The position numbers were made by a program, and so were the translations under genes. The notes under the pieces were generated by a model, which was given only the letters and a program-made list of their open reading frames with translations, made no database searches and was not told the origin of the DNA. Below, in pieces: positions 17,512 through 29,560 of a DNA stretch of 64,000 nucleotides (position 1 is the first letter of the stretch; every line of letters starts with the position of its first letter). Source of the DNA: Proluteimonas luteida (GTDB lineage Bacteria; Pseudomonadota; Gammaproteobacteria; Xanthomonadales; Xanthomonadaceae); assembly GCF_021191695.1 (NCBI RefSeq), contig NZ_JAIWPT010000008.1:124001-188000 (forward strand), written 5' to 3'.

Positions 17512-18093
17512 TCAGCCGGGCGGGCCGCGTTCCCGGTCGACGGTCGAGCCGTCGGCCCGGGTCTTGTCGAAGGACGGGATCGCGCGGCCCAGGGTCCGCA
17601 GCAGGTCGGCCAGCGTGCGTCGCTGGTCGGCGGGCAGGGCGTCCAGCCAGGTGCGCTGGAGCTGCATGTCCGCCTCGAACGCCGCACGGGTCCGGCGCTG
17701 GCCTTCGTCGGTGAGGGCGACGATCAGGCTGCGCCCGTCGGTGGGCGAGGGAACGCGCTCGACCAGTCCCGCGGCCTCGAGCCGCTTGAGCCGGTGCGTG
17801 AGGCCGCCGGACGACACCATCAGCGAGGTGTACAGCGCGGTAGGCGAGAGCCGGTAGGGCGGACCGCTGCGCTGCAGCGTCGCCAGCACATCGAACTCGC
17901 CGCGTTCCAGCCCGTGGTGCGCGAACAGCGCGTCCATGTGCGGCGCGATGCGCGTGGCGATGCGATAGATGCGGCCGAAGATCGCCATCCCCTCGGTGTC
18001 GATGTCCGGGGACTCGACCGCGCGCTGGGCGATGAAGCGGTCGACGTCGTCGCCTGAGGCGGGTGCGTCTGAGCGTTGCGCTTTGCCGGGCAT
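17512..18093 (-). CDS. MarR-family transcriptional regulator
   Basis: 193 aa, longer than most MarR proteins because of extra N-terminal helices. Winged helix: LSPTALYTSLMVSSGGLTHRLKRLEAAGLVERVPSPTDGRS (about 82-122), with the wing Asp-Gly-Arg. The promoter upstream is buried in a 45-bp double palindrome, so autorepression is very likely. Probable control of the exporter and hydrolase genes downstream. Confidence 0.9.
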   Translation of the reverse strand: MPGKAQRSDAPASGDDVDRFIAQRAVESPDIDTEGMAIFGRIYRIATRIAPHMDALFAHHGLERGEFDVLATLQRSGPPYRLSPTALYTSLMVSSGGLTHRLKRLEAAGLVERVPSPTDGRSLIVALTDEGQRRTRAAFEADMQLQRTWLDALPADQRRTLADLLRTLGRAIPSFDKTRADGSTVDRERGPPG

Positions 18094-18109
18094 GGGGCCG
18101 ATCCGGATA

Positions 18110-18154
18110 TGTCTTGATGCGAAGATATTCGTGAATTATCTTCTTGTCAAGACA
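18110..18154 (-). promoter_or_regulatory. marR promoter embedded in a 45-bp double palindrome (operator)
   Basis: Outer arms TGTCTTGA (18110-18117) and TCAAGACA (18147-18154); inner arms GAAGATA (18121-18127) and TATCTTC (18137-18143); both spacers are 3 bp and the centre is 9 bp. On the minus strand, TTGACA (18145-18150) and TATCTT (18122-18127) are 17 bp apart, a near-consensus sigma-70 promoter. The start codon follows about 30 bp later. A bound dimer would cover -35 and -10. Confidence 0.75.
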
Positions 18155-18233
18155 AATGCCGGTGGAGCGCGGAGTGCGTCAACAGCAATGCCCGGCGTTT
18201 CGACCGCATTCCCGGGACCGGAGGCGGAACGCA

Positions 18234-18260
18234 GGAACGCCGGCACGAGGCCGGCGTTCC
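18234..18260. repeat. 11-bp hairpin downstream of katG
   Basis: GGAACGCCGGC and GCCGGCGTTCC are fully complementary around loop ACGAG. No T-run. With the neighbouring inverted repeat it fills the otherwise empty stretch between the marR operator and katG. Confidence 0.5.
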
Positions 18261-18286
18261 GTACACGTTCCGCGCTTGCGCGGTTC

Positions 18287-18364
18287 AGAGGTTGAGAGTC
18301 AGTCGAACGCCGTCACGGGCGTTCGGCGGCGGTCGCAGCAGGCGGGCGATTGACTCTCAACCTC

Positions 18365-18365
<1 letters not shown>
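18287..18365. repeat. 15-bp perfect inverted repeat spanning the katG stop codon
   Basis: Arms AGAGGTTGAGAGTCA (18287-18301) and TGACTCTCAACCTCT (18351-18365) enclose 49 bp, which contain a second stem CGAACGCC (18304-18311) / GGCGTTCG (18318-18325). The outer right arm reaches the last base of the katG stop codon. It may terminate or protect the katG mRNA 3-prime end, or be a small inserted repeat. Confidence 0.6.
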
Positions 18366-20638
<2,273 letters not shown>

Positions 20639-20644
20639 TTATCG

Positions 20645-20659
20645 ATAGGCATTTCCTAT
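20645..20659. promoter_or_regulatory. OxyR-type binding site upstream of katG
   Basis: ATAG-N7-CTAT (ATAGGCATTTCCTAT) is a perfect OxyR half-site, 79-93 bp upstream of the katG start. The second half-site is not well conserved on either side. AT-rich DNA between it and the gene leaves room for the promoter. Based on the known OxyR consensus. Confidence 0.65.
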
Positions 20660-20755
20660 TTGCAGCTTCCCCTGGGCAAGCGACCGGTGGCCGATGGTCC
20701 GATGGCGCAATGGACCAGGGCCACGATGACAGGCCGCGAATGCGGGAACGCCTGC

Positions 20756-21373
20756 TCAGGATTTGCCGAGCAGGCTGCCGCCGACCTTCAGCAGGTCGCC
20801 GATGCCGAGCTGGCCGTCGCCGTCCTGGTCGAGGATCGAGCCGAGCAGGCCGCCGACGCCCGCCTGCTGCGCGGCCCTGGTTTCCTGGCCCAGCGCCGCG
20901 CCCAGGTCGGCAGCACCGGCATCGCCGGCGGGGGCCTTGCCCTGCTGCAGGAACTGCTTCGACAGGTAGGCCAGCACCAGCGGCGCCAGCAGCTTCAGCA
21001 ACTGCCCGGCCTGCTGGCTGCCCAGGCCGGTGGCCTGGCCGAGCTGGGCCTCGGCGTGTTGCTGGCCGCCGCCGAAGATGTGGCCAAGGATCGCCGCGCC
21101 ATTGGCGCCGCTTGCCGCGCCGCCGCCGCCCAGCACCGCGCCCAGCATGCTGCCCAGGTCGGCGCCGGCGTAGTCGCGCTGCAGCGCGCCGAGCAGCGAT
21201 TGCGCGCCCTGCGGCTGGGCGGCGTTGTGGCCCAGCTTGCCCAGCAGCAGCGGCAATGCGGTGCCGACGGCGCTGGCGGTTTTGGCGGGATCGAGGCCGA
21301 GCTGCTGCGAGATCTGCTGCAGCGGCGCGCCATCGAGCTGCTTGAGCAACTGGTCGGCGAGGGAGGCGGTCAT
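20756..21373 (-). CDS. DUF937 (YidB-like) protein with C-terminal EF-hand-like loop
   Basis: 205 aa, Gly/Ala/Leu-rich, matching DUF937: repeated LLGKLGHNAA / LLGALQRDYAGADLGSMLGAVLGGGG segments. The C-terminus ends DQDGDGQLGIGDLLKVGGSLLGK, an EF-hand-like calcium loop near residue 185. No signal peptide. Start ATG 21373 is preceded by AGGA. It lies 99 bp below the Na/Pi symporter gene. Family function is not established. Confidence 0.75.
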   Translation of the reverse strand: MTASLADQLLKQLDGAPLQQISQQLGLDPAKTASAVGTALPLLLGKLGHNAAQPQGAQSLLGALQRDYAGADLGSMLGAVLGGGGAASGANGAAILGHIFGGGQQHAEAQLGQATGLGSQQAGQLLKLLAPLVLAYLSKQFLQQGKAPAGDAGAADLGAALGQETRAAQQAGVGGLLGSILDQDGDGQLGIGDLLKVGGSLLGKS

Positions 21374-21431
21374 GGCGGTTTTTCCTGGAAGTTGGGCGTG
21401 GTGGGATGCCCGGCAACTGTAGCGCCGGCAG

Positions 21432-21452
21432 CCGCCGTCGCGGTGACGGCGG
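21432..21452. repeat. 8-bp hairpin between the Na/Pi symporter and DUF937 genes
   Basis: CCGCCGTC / GACGGCGG with a 5-nt loop, 20 bp downstream of the symporter stop. No T-run on the minus strand; possible attenuator or weak terminator. Confidence 0.35.
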
Positions 21453-21472
21453 ACGGAAAGCTGCATTGTCGT

Positions 21473-23128
21473 TTATCCGGTTTGCGCGGCCGGGGCGGTA
21501 GGCATGTCGCCGCCATCGTCGTGCGGCGTCGTCCTGCGGCTGAAATCGGCCAGATGCAGCGCGGCCTTCACCGCCTGGTCGCAGATCCGGCGCAGCGTGC
21601 TGCCGTATTCGAGAACCGCGGCCATGCGCTGCGGTTCCACCAGGCCGGTGGTGCCGGCGCGCAGCAGGCTGGTCTTGAACGCCTGGTAGGTGGCTTCGAA
21701 GCGGACGTGGCCGGCGCTGGCGGCAGCGCCGTCGTCGGGCGAGCGCTGCAGCTGCCGCAGCAGCGCGACCGCCTCGCTGCGCAGTTCGGCCAGGTGCTGC
21801 GCCGGCCCGGCCACCTCGACATGCGCGTTCGCGCGCTGGCCGCCGAGCTCGCGCGCCAGTTCGCCCTGGTTGACGTGGTACTGGGCGATGCGCAGCGCGG
21901 TCGGCAGCGTGTCGGCCAGGTAGGGATCGTCGTCGTGGCGCGGGATGCCGGCCACGAACTCGCCGATCGCGACCTGCAGGCTGTCGAGCCGGGCGCTGCC
22001 CGCGGCGCGGTTGCTGCGGTCCGCGCCCTCGAGCACCGAGATGCACAGGCCGTTGGCGATCGTGCCCATCCGCCGCAGTTCCAGTCCCAGCGCATCCACC
22101 GCCAGCACCGGCGTGGCCTGGACGTTGCGGTCGAGGAAGCGCGGCTTGCCCTCGTCCTCGCCGGTGCCGCGGAAGCGGCGTTCCAGCATCCGCACCAGGC
22201 GCGGCGTCAACGGCCACATCAGGCCGATGCCGAGCAGCTTGGTCAGGGTGTGGAACACCGCCAGCACCAGCGCGACCTGGACGGTGCCGGTCATCGAGCC
22301 GCCGATCGTGCGCGCCAGCCACAGCAGTGCCGGCAGCAACAGCAGCGCGGCCGCCGCGGTGACGACGTTGAACGCCACGTGCGCCGCGGCCACGCGCTTG
22401 GCCGGCGCGGTGGCGCCCAGTGCCGCCAGCACCGCCGTCGACGTGGTGCCGACGTTGGCGCCGATGATCATGCCGGCGGCATGGTCCAGCGACACCAGGC
22501 CACCGCCGGCGGCGGTCAGGGTGATCGCCAGGGTCGCGCTGGAGGACTGGGTCAGCAGCGTCAGCACGATGCCGATCGCGACGAAGGCGAGGATGCCCAG
22601 CGGCGAGTCGCCGCCGATCGCGTCGAGCGAGAAGTCGTTGCCGAGATGCGAGAACGCATCGTGCAGCACGCTGATGCCGAGGAAGAACAGGCCGAACCCG
22701 GCCAGCGCCTGACCCAGCGCCCCGTTGCGCGAACCGCGCGCGACCGCCCACAGCACCGCGCCGATGCCGATCGCCGGCAGCGCCCATGCGCCGATGTCCA
22801 GGTCGAAGCCGGTCACCGCGACCAGCCACGAGGTCAGCGTGGTGCCGAGATTGGCGCCGTAGATGACCCCGATCGCCTGGTGCAGCGACAACAGGCCCGC
22901 ATTGACGAAGCCGATGGTCGCGAAGATCACCGCGCTCGACGACTGCACGGTGGTGGTGATCAGCAGTCCCGAGCCGACCGCGCGCAGCGGATTGCGCGTC
23001 GCCGTCGACAGGATGCCGCGCAGCGCGCCGCCCGCCGACGCGGTCAGGCCGTCGGTCATCAGCCGCATGCCGAGCAGGAACAGGCCGATGCCGCCGATGA
23101 ATGCCGGAATGGCCGAGGCCGCGTGCAT
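21473..23128 (-). CDS. Na/Pi-cotransporter II family protein with PhoU-like tail
   Basis: 551 aa. Two inverted Na_Pi_cotrans repeats, each with the QSSS signature (TTTVQSSSAVIF and LLTQSSSATLAIT) and GANLGTT/GANVGTT. About nine helices, then a cytoplasmic PhoU-like helical domain from residue 340 (MGTIANGLCISVLEGADRSN onward). Such YjbB-like proteins move phosphate with sodium, often as exporters. Start ATG 23128 directly begins the first helix. Gene lies 58 bp below mutS. Confidence 0.9.
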   Translation of the reverse strand: MHAASAIPAFIGGIGLFLLGMRLMTDGLTASAGGALRGILSTATRNPLRAVGSGLLITTTVQSSSAVIFATIGFVNAGLLSLHQAIGVIYGANLGTTLTSWLVAVTGFDLDIGAWALPAIGIGAVLWAVARGSRNGALGQALAGFGLFFLGISVLHDAFSHLGNDFSLDAIGGDSPLGILAFVAIGIVLTLLTQSSSATLAITLTAAGGGLVSLDHAAGMIIGANVGTTSTAVLAALGATAPAKRVAAAHVAFNVVTAAAALLLLPALLWLARTIGGSMTGTVQVALVLAVFHTLTKLLGIGLMWPLTPRLVRMLERRFRGTGEDEGKPRFLDRNVQATPVLAVDALGLELRRMGTIANGLCISVLEGADRSNRAAGSARLDSLQVAIGEFVAGIPRHDDDPYLADTLPTALRIAQYHVNQGELARELGGQRANAHVEVAGPAQHLAELRSEAVALLRQLQRSPDDGAAASAGHVRFEATYQAFKTSLLRAGTTGLVEPQRMAAVLEYGSTLRRICDQAVKAALHLADFSRRTTPHDDGGDMPTAPAAQTG

Positions 23129-23186
23129 CCCGCTCAGTGCCTGCCGGACAGGCGGCCGTACCGGGCCGGGGCCGCGGCGCGGCGCA

Positions 23187-25829
23187 TCAGCCCAGCGCCT
23201 TGAGGCGGTACAGCGCCTCGAGCGCCTGCTTCGGCGTCAGCTCGTCGGGGTCGATCGCGGCCAGCGCGTCGAGCGCCGCGGAGGCCGGCGAGAACAGGCC
23301 GATCTGCTGCGGCGTGTCGAGGTTTGCCGCCGACATCGGCGCGGGCGCCGGCGCGTCGCGGCCGCGCTGTTCGAGTTCGGCCAGGCGGCCGCGCGCCTCG
23401 CGCACCACCGCCTTCGGCAGGCCGGCCAGCGCGGCGACCTGCAGGCCGAAGCTGCGGTTGGCCGGGCCGTCCTTGACCGCATGCATGAACACCAGCGTGT
23501 CGCCACCATGCTTGTCACGGTGCTCCACGGCGTCGAGGTGCACGTTGGCGATGCCGCTGCCGGGCTGGGCGAGGGCGGTGAGCTCGAAATAGTGCGTCGC
23601 GAACAGCGTATAGCTGCGGTTGGCCGCCGCGAGGTGGCGCGCGCAGGCATCGGCCAGCGCGAGGCCGTCGTAGGTGGAGGTGCCGCGGCCGATCTCGTCC
23701 ATCAGCACCAGCGATTCGTCGGTCGCGTGATGCAGGATGTAGCTGGTCTCGGCCATCTCGACCATGAAGGTAGACTGGCCCTTCGCCAGATCGTCGCCGG
23801 CGCCGATGCGGGTGAGGATGCGGTCGACCGGGCCGAGCACCGCGCGCGCCGCCGGCACGAAGCTGCCGATGTGTGCCAGCAGCACGATCAGCGCGTTCTG
23901 GCGCATGTAGGTGCTCTTGCCGCCCATGTTCGGGCCGGTGATGACCAGCATGCGCCGCGCCTGGAAATCCTCGCCGTCGCCCAGCACCAGGTCGTTGGGT
24001 TCGAACGGCGCCTTGCGCACCGCCTCGACCACCGGATGGCGGCCGCGCTCGATGCGCAGGCCAGGTTCGGCCACCAGTTGCGGGCGCGACCAGTCCAGCG
24101 CCTGCGCGCGTTCGGCGAAGCAGGCCAGCACGTCGAGCTCGCTGAGCGCGCCGGCGCACTGCTTCAGCGCCTCCAGCCGCTGGCCCAGCGCATCGAGCAG
24201 TTGTTCGTACAGCAGCCGCTCGCGCGCCAGTGCGCGTTCGCGCGCGGACAGCACCTTGTCCTCGAATGCTTTCAGTTCCTCGGTGATGTAGCGCTCGGCG
24301 TTGGTCAGCGTCTGTCGCCGGGTGTAGTGCGCCGGCGCCTTCGCCGAGTGCGCCTTGCCGATCTCGATGTAGTAGCCGTGCACGCGGTTGTAGCCGACCT
24401 TCAGCGTGGCGATGCCGCTGGCCTCGCGTTCGCGCGCTTCCAGTTCGACGAGGAACTGGTCGGCGTGCTGGCTGAGCCGGCGCAGCTCGGCCAGCTCGGC
24501 GTCGTGGCCGTCGGCGAACACGCCGCCGTCGCGTGCCAGCACCGGCGGCTGCTCGACCAGCGCGGTCGCCAGCAGGTGCGCCTCGGCCGCGTGCTCGCCG
24601 AGCGCGTCGTGCAGCGCGCGCAGGCGCGGCGAATCCAGCGATGCCAGCACCGCGCGCACCTCGGGCAGCAGCGCCAGGCCGTCGCGCAGCGTCGACAGAT
24701 CGCGCGGCCGCGCCGAACGCAGCGCGATGCGGGTCAGCACGCGTTCCAGGTCGCCGAGCGCGCGGAAGCGCCCGCGCAGGTCGGTGTCGGCGCCGCTGTC
24801 GATCAGGCTCGCGACCGCGTGCAGGCGCGCGTCGAGCACGCCGCGGTCGCGCAGCGGCCGATGCAGCCAGCGCCGCAGCAGGCGCCCGCCCATCGGCGTG
24901 ACCGTGCTGTCGAGCACGCCGAGCAGGGTGTTGCGGGTGTCGCCGTCGACGCGCGTGTCGAGTTCGAGATGACGGCGGGTCGCGGCGTTCATCGCGATCG
25001 CGCCGTCGCCGCTTTCCACCGCGATCGCGGTCAGGTGCGGCAACCGCTGCTTCTGGGTTTCCTCGACATAGCCCAGCAGCGCACCCGCGGCGGCGACCGC
25101 CAGCGGCTTGTCCTCGATGCCGAAGCCGGTGAGGTCGTGCAGGCCGAAGAACTGCAGCAGCTGGCGCCGCCCGGAATCGGCGTCGAACAGCCACGGCGGA
25201 CGCCGGCGCATGCCGCTGCGCTCCGCGACGAACGCCGGCCAGCCGTCCTCGTCGGGCACCAGCAGTTCGGCCGGATCCAGCCGGGCGAGTTCGGCTTCCA
25301 GCGTGTCCTCGCCGGCGCACTCGCAGACCAGGAAACGGCCACCGGCGAGGTCCGCCCAGGCCAGCCCGTAGCCGCGGCCTCCCGACGACAGGCCGCCGCG
25401 CGCGACCGCCATCAGCAGCGTGTCGCGGCGCTCCTGCAGCAGCGCCTCGTCTGTCACCGTCCCCGGCGTGACGATCCGCACCACCTTGCGCTCGACCAGG
25501 CCCTTGCTGGCCGCCGGGTCGCCGATCTGCTCGCAGATCGCCACCGACTCGCCCAGCGCAACCAGTCGCGCCAGGTAGCCTTCCGCCGAATGATGCGGCA
25601 CCCCGGCCATCGGGATCGGCGCGCCGCCCGAGCTGCCGCGCTGGGTCAGGGTGATGTCGAGCAGCCGCGCCGCCTTGCGCGCGTCGTCGTAGAACAGCTC
25701 GTAGAAATCGCCCATGCGGAAGAACAGCAGCACGTCCGGATGCGCCGCCTTGGCGGCGAAGAACTGCTTCATCAGCGGCGTGTGTTCGGGCTGGCCTGCG
25801 CCTGCGTTCCGGGTAGCGTGTTTCTGCAT
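23187..25829 (-). CDS. mutS: DNA mismatch repair protein MutS
   Basis: 880 aa, the expected size. Mismatch-binding Phe-x-Glu in [13 protein letters not shown] near residue 46, connector and clamp domains, then the ABC-type ATPase: Walker [16 protein letters not shown], Walker [17 protein letters not shown], and the HTH end [16 protein letters not shown]. Start ATG 25829 gives the short charged lead before [16 protein letters not shown]. The 280 bp upstream hold only the terminator of the sugar dehydrogenase gene. Confidence 0.97.
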   Translation of the reverse strand: MQKHATRNAGAGQPEHTPLMKQFFAAKAAHPDVLLFFRMGDFYELFYDDARKAARLLDITLTQRGSSGGAPIPMAGVPHHSAEGYLARLVALGESVAICEQIGDPAASKGLVERKVVRIVTPGTVTDEALLQERRDTLLMAVARGGLSSGGRGYGLAWADLAGGRFLVCECAGEDTLEAELARLDPAELLVPDEDGWPAFVAERSGMRRRPPWLFDADSGRRQLLQFFGLHDLTGFGIEDKPLAVAAAGALLGYVEETQKQRLPHLTAIAVESGDGAIAMNAATRRHLELDTRVDGDTRNTLLGVLDSTVTPMGGRLLRRWLHRPLRDRGVLDARLHAVASLIDSGADTDLRGRFRALGDLERVLTRIALRSARPRDLSTLRDGLALLPEVRAVLASLDSPRLRALHDALGEHAAEAHLLATALVEQPPVLARDGGVFADGHDAELAELRRLSQHADQFLVELEAREREASGIATLKVGYNRVHGYYIEIGKAHSAKAPAHYTRRQTLTNAERYITEELKAFEDKVLSARERALARERLLYEQLLDALGQRLEALKQCAGALSELDVLACFAERAQALDWSRPQLVAEPGLRIERGRHPVVEAVRKAPFEPNDLVLGDGEDFQARRMLVITGPNMGGKSTYMRQNALIVLLAHIGSFVPAARAVLGPVDRILTRIGAGDDLAKGQSTFMVEMAETSYILHHATDESLVLMDEIGRGTSTYDGLALADACARHLAAANRSYTLFATHYFELTALAQPGSGIANVHLDAVEHRDKHGGDTLVFMHAVKDGPANRSFGLQVAALAGLPKAVVREARGRLAELEQRGRDAPAPAPMSAANLDTPQQIGLFSPASAALDALAAIDPDELTPKQALEALYRLKALG

Positions 25830-26031
25830 CTGCGATGGGGGCTCGTCTCGGGCGGGTGCCGTGCGCGGCACTCGAAGCGCCGGGGTCTGGATGCCGCGGG
25901 TGTGCGACGGGCCGCAGGTGCGGCCCGGCATGCGCGTCGGCAGGCTGGCCGCGAAGCGTGGCACCGACTGCCGGTCCGGGTCAAAGGCGCGCATGCCGCG
26001 GGACGCGATCGGGCGCAGCGCCTGAAACGAC

Positions 26032-26055
26032 GACGCCGCCAGGTGCGGCGGCGTC
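26032..26055 (-). terminator. Hairpin terminator of the sugar dehydrogenase gene
   Basis: A 9-bp perfect stem GACGCCGCC / GGCGGCGTC with a 6-nt loop lies 55 bp below the stop codon on the minus strand, followed by GTCGTTTC. The T-run is short, so this is a moderate call. Confidence 0.5.
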
Positions 26056-26109
26056 TCGGTGGGGGGGTGGAGGGCGTGGCGGCCCGCCGCCTGCAGATTC
26101 CGGGTCCGG

Positions 26110-27435
26110 TCAGCTGTCGCCCTCGTAGGCGATGCGCCAGACCGTGTCGCCGGCATCGTCGGTCAGCAGCAGCGAACCGTCGCCCAGGCCGATCACGTGG
26201 GTCGGGCGCCCGTAGACTTCGGGCTCGGCGCCGTCGCGGACGAAGCCGGTCAGGAAGGGCCGCGCCTCGCCGCTGGGGCGGCCGTCCTCGAACGGGACGA
26301 AGATCACCTGGTAGCCGGCCAGTTCGCTGCGGTTCCACGAGCCATGCAGGGCGACGAAGGCACCGTCGCGCCAGGGCGCGGGGAAACGGTCGCCGCGCGG
26401 GAAGTGCAGGCTCAGCGCCGAGGTGTGCGCGCCGACGGCGAAGTCGGGCACCAGGGTCCGCTCGACCAGGTCCGGGCGCGCCGGCACGCGCTCGTCGACG
26501 TTGCGGCCGAAGTAGGCGTAGGGCCAGCCGTAGAAGCCGCCATCCTGCACACTGGTGATGTAGTCGGGCACCAGCGCGTCGCCGATCAGGTCGCGTTCGT
26601 TGACCGAGGTCCACAGGGCGCCGGTGCGCGGCTCGAAGTCGATGCCGTTGGGATTGCGCAGGCCCGAGGCGAAGATGCGTTCGTTGGACCCGTCGGGGTC
26701 GATCTCCAGGATCGCGGCGCGGCGCTCCTCCACCTCCAGCCCGAACTCGCCGTTGTTGCTTGCCGAGCCGACCGTGACGTAGAGCTTGCGTCCGTCCGGG
26801 CGGGCGATCACATTCCGGGTCCAGTGGTTGTTGTAGCCGCCTGCGGGCAGGTCGAGGATCTTCTCGCCCGCATCCTGGCGCAGGCGGGTCTCGCCGTCGG
26901 CGTAGGGGAAGCGCCAGACGCCGTCGGTCACCGCGACGTAGAGCCAGTCGCCGAGCTGCTGCATGCCGAAGGGCTGGTTCAGGCCGACCGCGAACACCTT
27001 GCGCACGTCGGGCGTGCCGTCGCCGTCGACGTCGCGCAGCAGGGTGATGCGGTTGGCGCTGGGCCCGTGCGAGCGCGAGACGTTGAGCACCTCGCGCTGG
27101 TCGGATTTCGCGTTGGAGCGGGCCTCGGCGACCAGCACGTCGCCATTGGCGAGCACGTGCAGCCAGCGCGGATAGTCCAGCCCCTCGGCGTAGCGGGTCA
27201 CCGAGAAGCCTTCGGGCGCGACCGGCGTGCGATCGATCGGCCAGCCGACCACCGGTGGCCGGACCTCGATGTCCGAGGTGTCCGCCGGCGCCGGCAGTTG
27301 CGCGGCCACGGCCGTACCGGGACCGAACTCCGAAGGCGCCAGTGGCGGGGCGGCACCGGCCTGGGCCGTGCAGGCCAGCGACAGGCCGGACAGGACGAGG
27401 CCGAGGAGAATGCGGGAGCGACGGGGATCGGGCAT
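26110..27435 (-). CDS. PQQ-dependent sugar dehydrogenase, L-sorbosone dehydrogenase type
   Basis: 441 aa with a signal peptide (cleavage near AQAG, residue 26), hence periplasmic. Six-bladed quinoprotein propeller of the GdhB/sorbosone dehydrogenase group: [55 protein letters not shown] (catalytic-type His), VGSASNNGE and [15 protein letters not shown] (conserved Arg). It would oxidise an aldose or ketoaldehyde with PQQ. Last gene of the 26-40 kb minus-strand run. No pqq biosynthesis genes are in the window. Confidence 0.87.
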   Translation of the reverse strand: MPDPRRSRILLGLVLSGLSLACTAQAGAAPPLAPSEFGPGTAVAAQLPAPADTSDIEVRPPVVGWPIDRTPVAPEGFSVTRYAEGLDYPRWLHVLANGDVLVAEARSNAKSDQREVLNVSRSHGPSANRITLLRDVDGDGTPDVRKVFAVGLNQPFGMQQLGDWLYVAVTDGVWRFPYADGETRLRQDAGEKILDLPAGGYNNHWTRNVIARPDGRKLYVTVGSASNNGEFGLEVEERRAAILEIDPDGSNERIFASGLRNPNGIDFEPRTGALWTSVNERDLIGDALVPDYITSVQDGGFYGWPYAYFGRNVDERVPARPDLVERTLVPDFAVGAHTSALSLHFPRGDRFPAPWRDGAFVALHGSWNRSELAGYQVIFVPFEDGRPSGEARPFLTGFVRDGAEPEVYGRPTHVIGLGDGSLLLTDDAGDTVWRIAYEGDS

Positions 27436-27503
27436 GGGGGAATCCTCGGGTTGGGGGCTGCTGGGAAACGGCCGGAACGCGTCGGCGCGGTGTGCGTCCC
27501 GGC

Positions 27504-28556
27504 TCAGGGAATGACCTTGCGCGCGCGGAACTCCTCGAACAGGCGCAGGAACATCGCGGTGCTGTCGACCACGTCGTGGAAGCCGGCCTGGCGGATCCGG
27601 GTGGTGCTGGAGACCACGTCCCAGTCGCAGCGGAAGATGAAGTCGCCGAAGCCCCAGGCGGCGATCTGGTCGTAGGGCACCGGCTGCAGGCCGTGCCGAT
27701 GCACCAGCGACTGCCACAGCGGCGCCTTGTCGGCCATGAACTGCGCCAGCGGGATCGTCTGCGGCTCGCCGGCCTCCATGTCGAACCAGCGCGCGATCGC
27801 ATGCCAGGCCTGGCGCCAGCGGAACACGTCGCCGTTGGTCAGGTTGTAGGCCTCGCCGCCGCGGCCCTCGATGGCCGCCCACACCGAACCGCGTGCCAGC
27901 TGCGCGGCGTCGGTCACCTGGGCCAGCTTGCCGTAGCAGGTGGCGGTGCCTGGGAAGCGCAGCGGCAGGCCCAGCGCCTTGCTGATGCTGGCGTAGACCG
28001 CGATCAGCATCGCCAGGTTCATCGGGTTGCCGATGGCGAAGCCGCAGACCACGTCCGGGCGCAGCACCACCGCGTCCCACGGCCGGCCTTCGGCCACGCC
28101 GAGCAGCCAGTCCTGCATGTCGTAGTAGAAGTTCGGCGGCATGTGCCGCGGATCGTCCTCGCGCGCCGGGGTCTCGAACGCGCCCAGGTGGGCGCCGTAG
28201 TACTTGGCGCCCTCGTACAGCACCACGCGCTGCAGCTTCGGCGAGGCCGCGGCGACGGTCTCCACGAGGTTGCGCAGCATGCCGAGGTTGGCGTCGACCA
28301 GCGCCTGCGGCGTGGCGTGCTCCTGGTAGGCGGCGTGGAAGACGTGGGTGACGTCGTCGAGCGCGCCGAGCTTGTCGCGGGTGTCGTCCGCGTCGAGCAG
28401 GTCCACGCCGATGTAGTCGCCCGCGGCGTCGGGCGGCGGCGGGCGCCGCGACAGCCCGATCACGTCCCAGTCGTCCAGGCCGGCCAGGTGCTCGACCAGG
28501 TTGCGGCCGATCACGCCCAGGCCGCCGGCCACCAGGGCCTTCTTTTTCTCGCTCAC
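27504..28556 (-). CDS. PRISE-like NAD(P)-dependent reductase (extended SDR)
   Basis: 350 aa, cytoplasmic. N-terminal nucleotide motif GGLGVIGRNLVEHL; NADP-binding SRRPPP after strand 2. The active-site segment YEGAKYYGAHLG has the Lys-x-x-Tyr of progesterone 5-beta-reductase/iridoid synthase-like (PRISE) enzymes rather than the usual Tyr-x-x-x-Lys. The family reduces enones. Downstream text YNLTNGDVFRWRQAW is also typical. It lies 68 bp upstream of the sugar dehydrogenase. Substrate unknown. Confidence 0.82.
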   Translation of the reverse strand: MSEKKKALVAGGLGVIGRNLVEHLAGLDDWDVIGLSRRPPPPDAAGDYIGVDLLDADDTRDKLGALDDVTHVFHAAYQEHATPQALVDANLGMLRNLVETVAAASPKLQRVVLYEGAKYYGAHLGAFETPAREDDPRHMPPNFYYDMQDWLLGVAEGRPWDAVVLRPDVVCGFAIGNPMNLAMLIAVYASISKALGLPLRFPGTATCYGKLAQVTDAAQLARGSVWAAIEGRGGEAYNLTNGDVFRWRQAWHAIARWFDMEAGEPQTIPLAQFMADKAPLWQSLVHRHGLQPVPYDQIAAWGFGDFIFRCDWDVVSSTTRIRQAGFHDVVDSTAMFLRLFEEFRARKVIP

Positions 28557-28628
28557 GTCACTGTTCTCGCTGCTGCCGAAAGAGGGCCATCGCTGCGTCC
28601 TTGCCGCCGCGCGGGATGCGGGGCCGGG

Positions 28629-29507
28629 TCACGGGCTTTCCAGCGGCGTGATCTCCAGGCGCGCGAACGACTGCGTCGTCGCCACCACCTCGAGCCGGTT
28701 GACGTTGACCCGCGGCGGCAGCGAGGCCAGCCAGGCCAGCGCCTCGCCGATGTCGGCGGCTTCCATCGGCTGGCGCTCGTCGCTGTAGGCCGCATCGTGC
28801 GCGCTGCGGTCGCCGCCGGTGCGCACCAGGGTGAACTCGGTCTCGACCAGGCCGGGCTGCACCACGGTCACGCGCACACCGGTGCCGCGCAGGTCGCTGC
28901 GCAGGCCCATCGAGAACTGCTCGACGAAGGCCTTGCTGGCACCGTAGACGTTGCTGCCCGGGTACGGATACAGGCCGGCGACCGAACCGATGTTGATGAT
29001 CTGCCCGCGGCGCGCGATCAGCCCCGGCAGCAGCTTGTGGGTCAGCGTCACCAGCGCGGTGACGTTGGTGTCGATCATCGTGCGCCAGTCGTCCAGGCTG
29101 GCGTCCTGGGCAGATTCGGTGCCCAGCGCCAGGCCGGCGTTGTTGATCAGCAGGTCGATGTCGCGGAAGCCCTCGGGCAGCGCGGCCAGTGCGGCGTCGA
29201 GCGCCTGCGCGTCGCGCAGGTCGAAGACCGCCGCGTGCACGCGCTCCGGGCCGAACGCGTCGACCAGCGGCTGCAGCCGTTCGGCGCGGCGACCGGTCGC
29301 GACGACCTTCCAGCCGTCCTCGGCGAAGCGCTGCGCGGCGGCGGCACCGATGCCCGAACTCGCGCCGGTGATCAGCACGGTGCGTTGCCCGGCCGGCGTG
29401 GCGTCCGTGTTCGCCGGTGTCGCCGATGCCGGCAGCGCGAACGCCAGCAGCAGGAGCGCGAACGCGGCATGGCGCAGGAGCGATGGAACGATGCGTGGAA
29501 TGTGCAT
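28629..29507 (-). CDS. Short-chain dehydrogenase (YdfG-like) carrying a signal peptide
   Basis: 292 aa. A classical SDR core (TGASSGIG, NNAG, Ser in GSVAG, Tyr-Gly-Ala-Ser-Lys) most like NADP-dependent 3-hydroxy acid/serine dehydrogenase YdfG. It is preceded by about 30 residues that look like a Sec signal peptide: MHIPRIVPSLLRHAAFALLL and a cut near ASAT. No alternative start codon precedes the TGASSG motif except one GTG that would remove part of strand 1. An exported NAD(P) enzyme is odd. GAGG lies 7 nt before ATG 29507. Confidence 0.85.
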   Translation of the reverse strand: MHIPRIVPSLLRHAAFALLLLAFALPASATPANTDATPAGQRTVLITGASSGIGAAAAQRFAEDGWKVVATGRRAERLQPLVDAFGPERVHAAVFDLRDAQALDAALAALPEGFRDIDLLINNAGLALGTESAQDASLDDWRTMIDTNVTALVTLTHKLLPGLIARRGQIINIGSVAGLYPYPGSNVYGASKAFVEQFSMGLRSDLRGTGVRVTVVQPGLVETEFTLVRTGGDRSAHDAAYSDERQPMEAADIGEALAWLASLPPRVNVNRLEVVATTQSFARLEITPLESP

Positions 29508-29560
29508 GGGCAACCTCGGGTCGTTGGGGGAGGGATGACGTCCTGCCTGTGCGGCTCCGG

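Noticed and set aside
25830..26109. Possible gene between mutS and the sugar dehydrogenase
   Set aside because: Short frames here lack ribosome sites and domains; only a terminator hairpin is supported.
22863..26558. A 1231-codon open frame antisense to mutS and its neighbours
   Set aside because: It is a composition artefact of GC-rich codons; mutS and the symporter on the other strand have clear family motifs and the antisense product is Arg/Gln/Ala-rich without domains.
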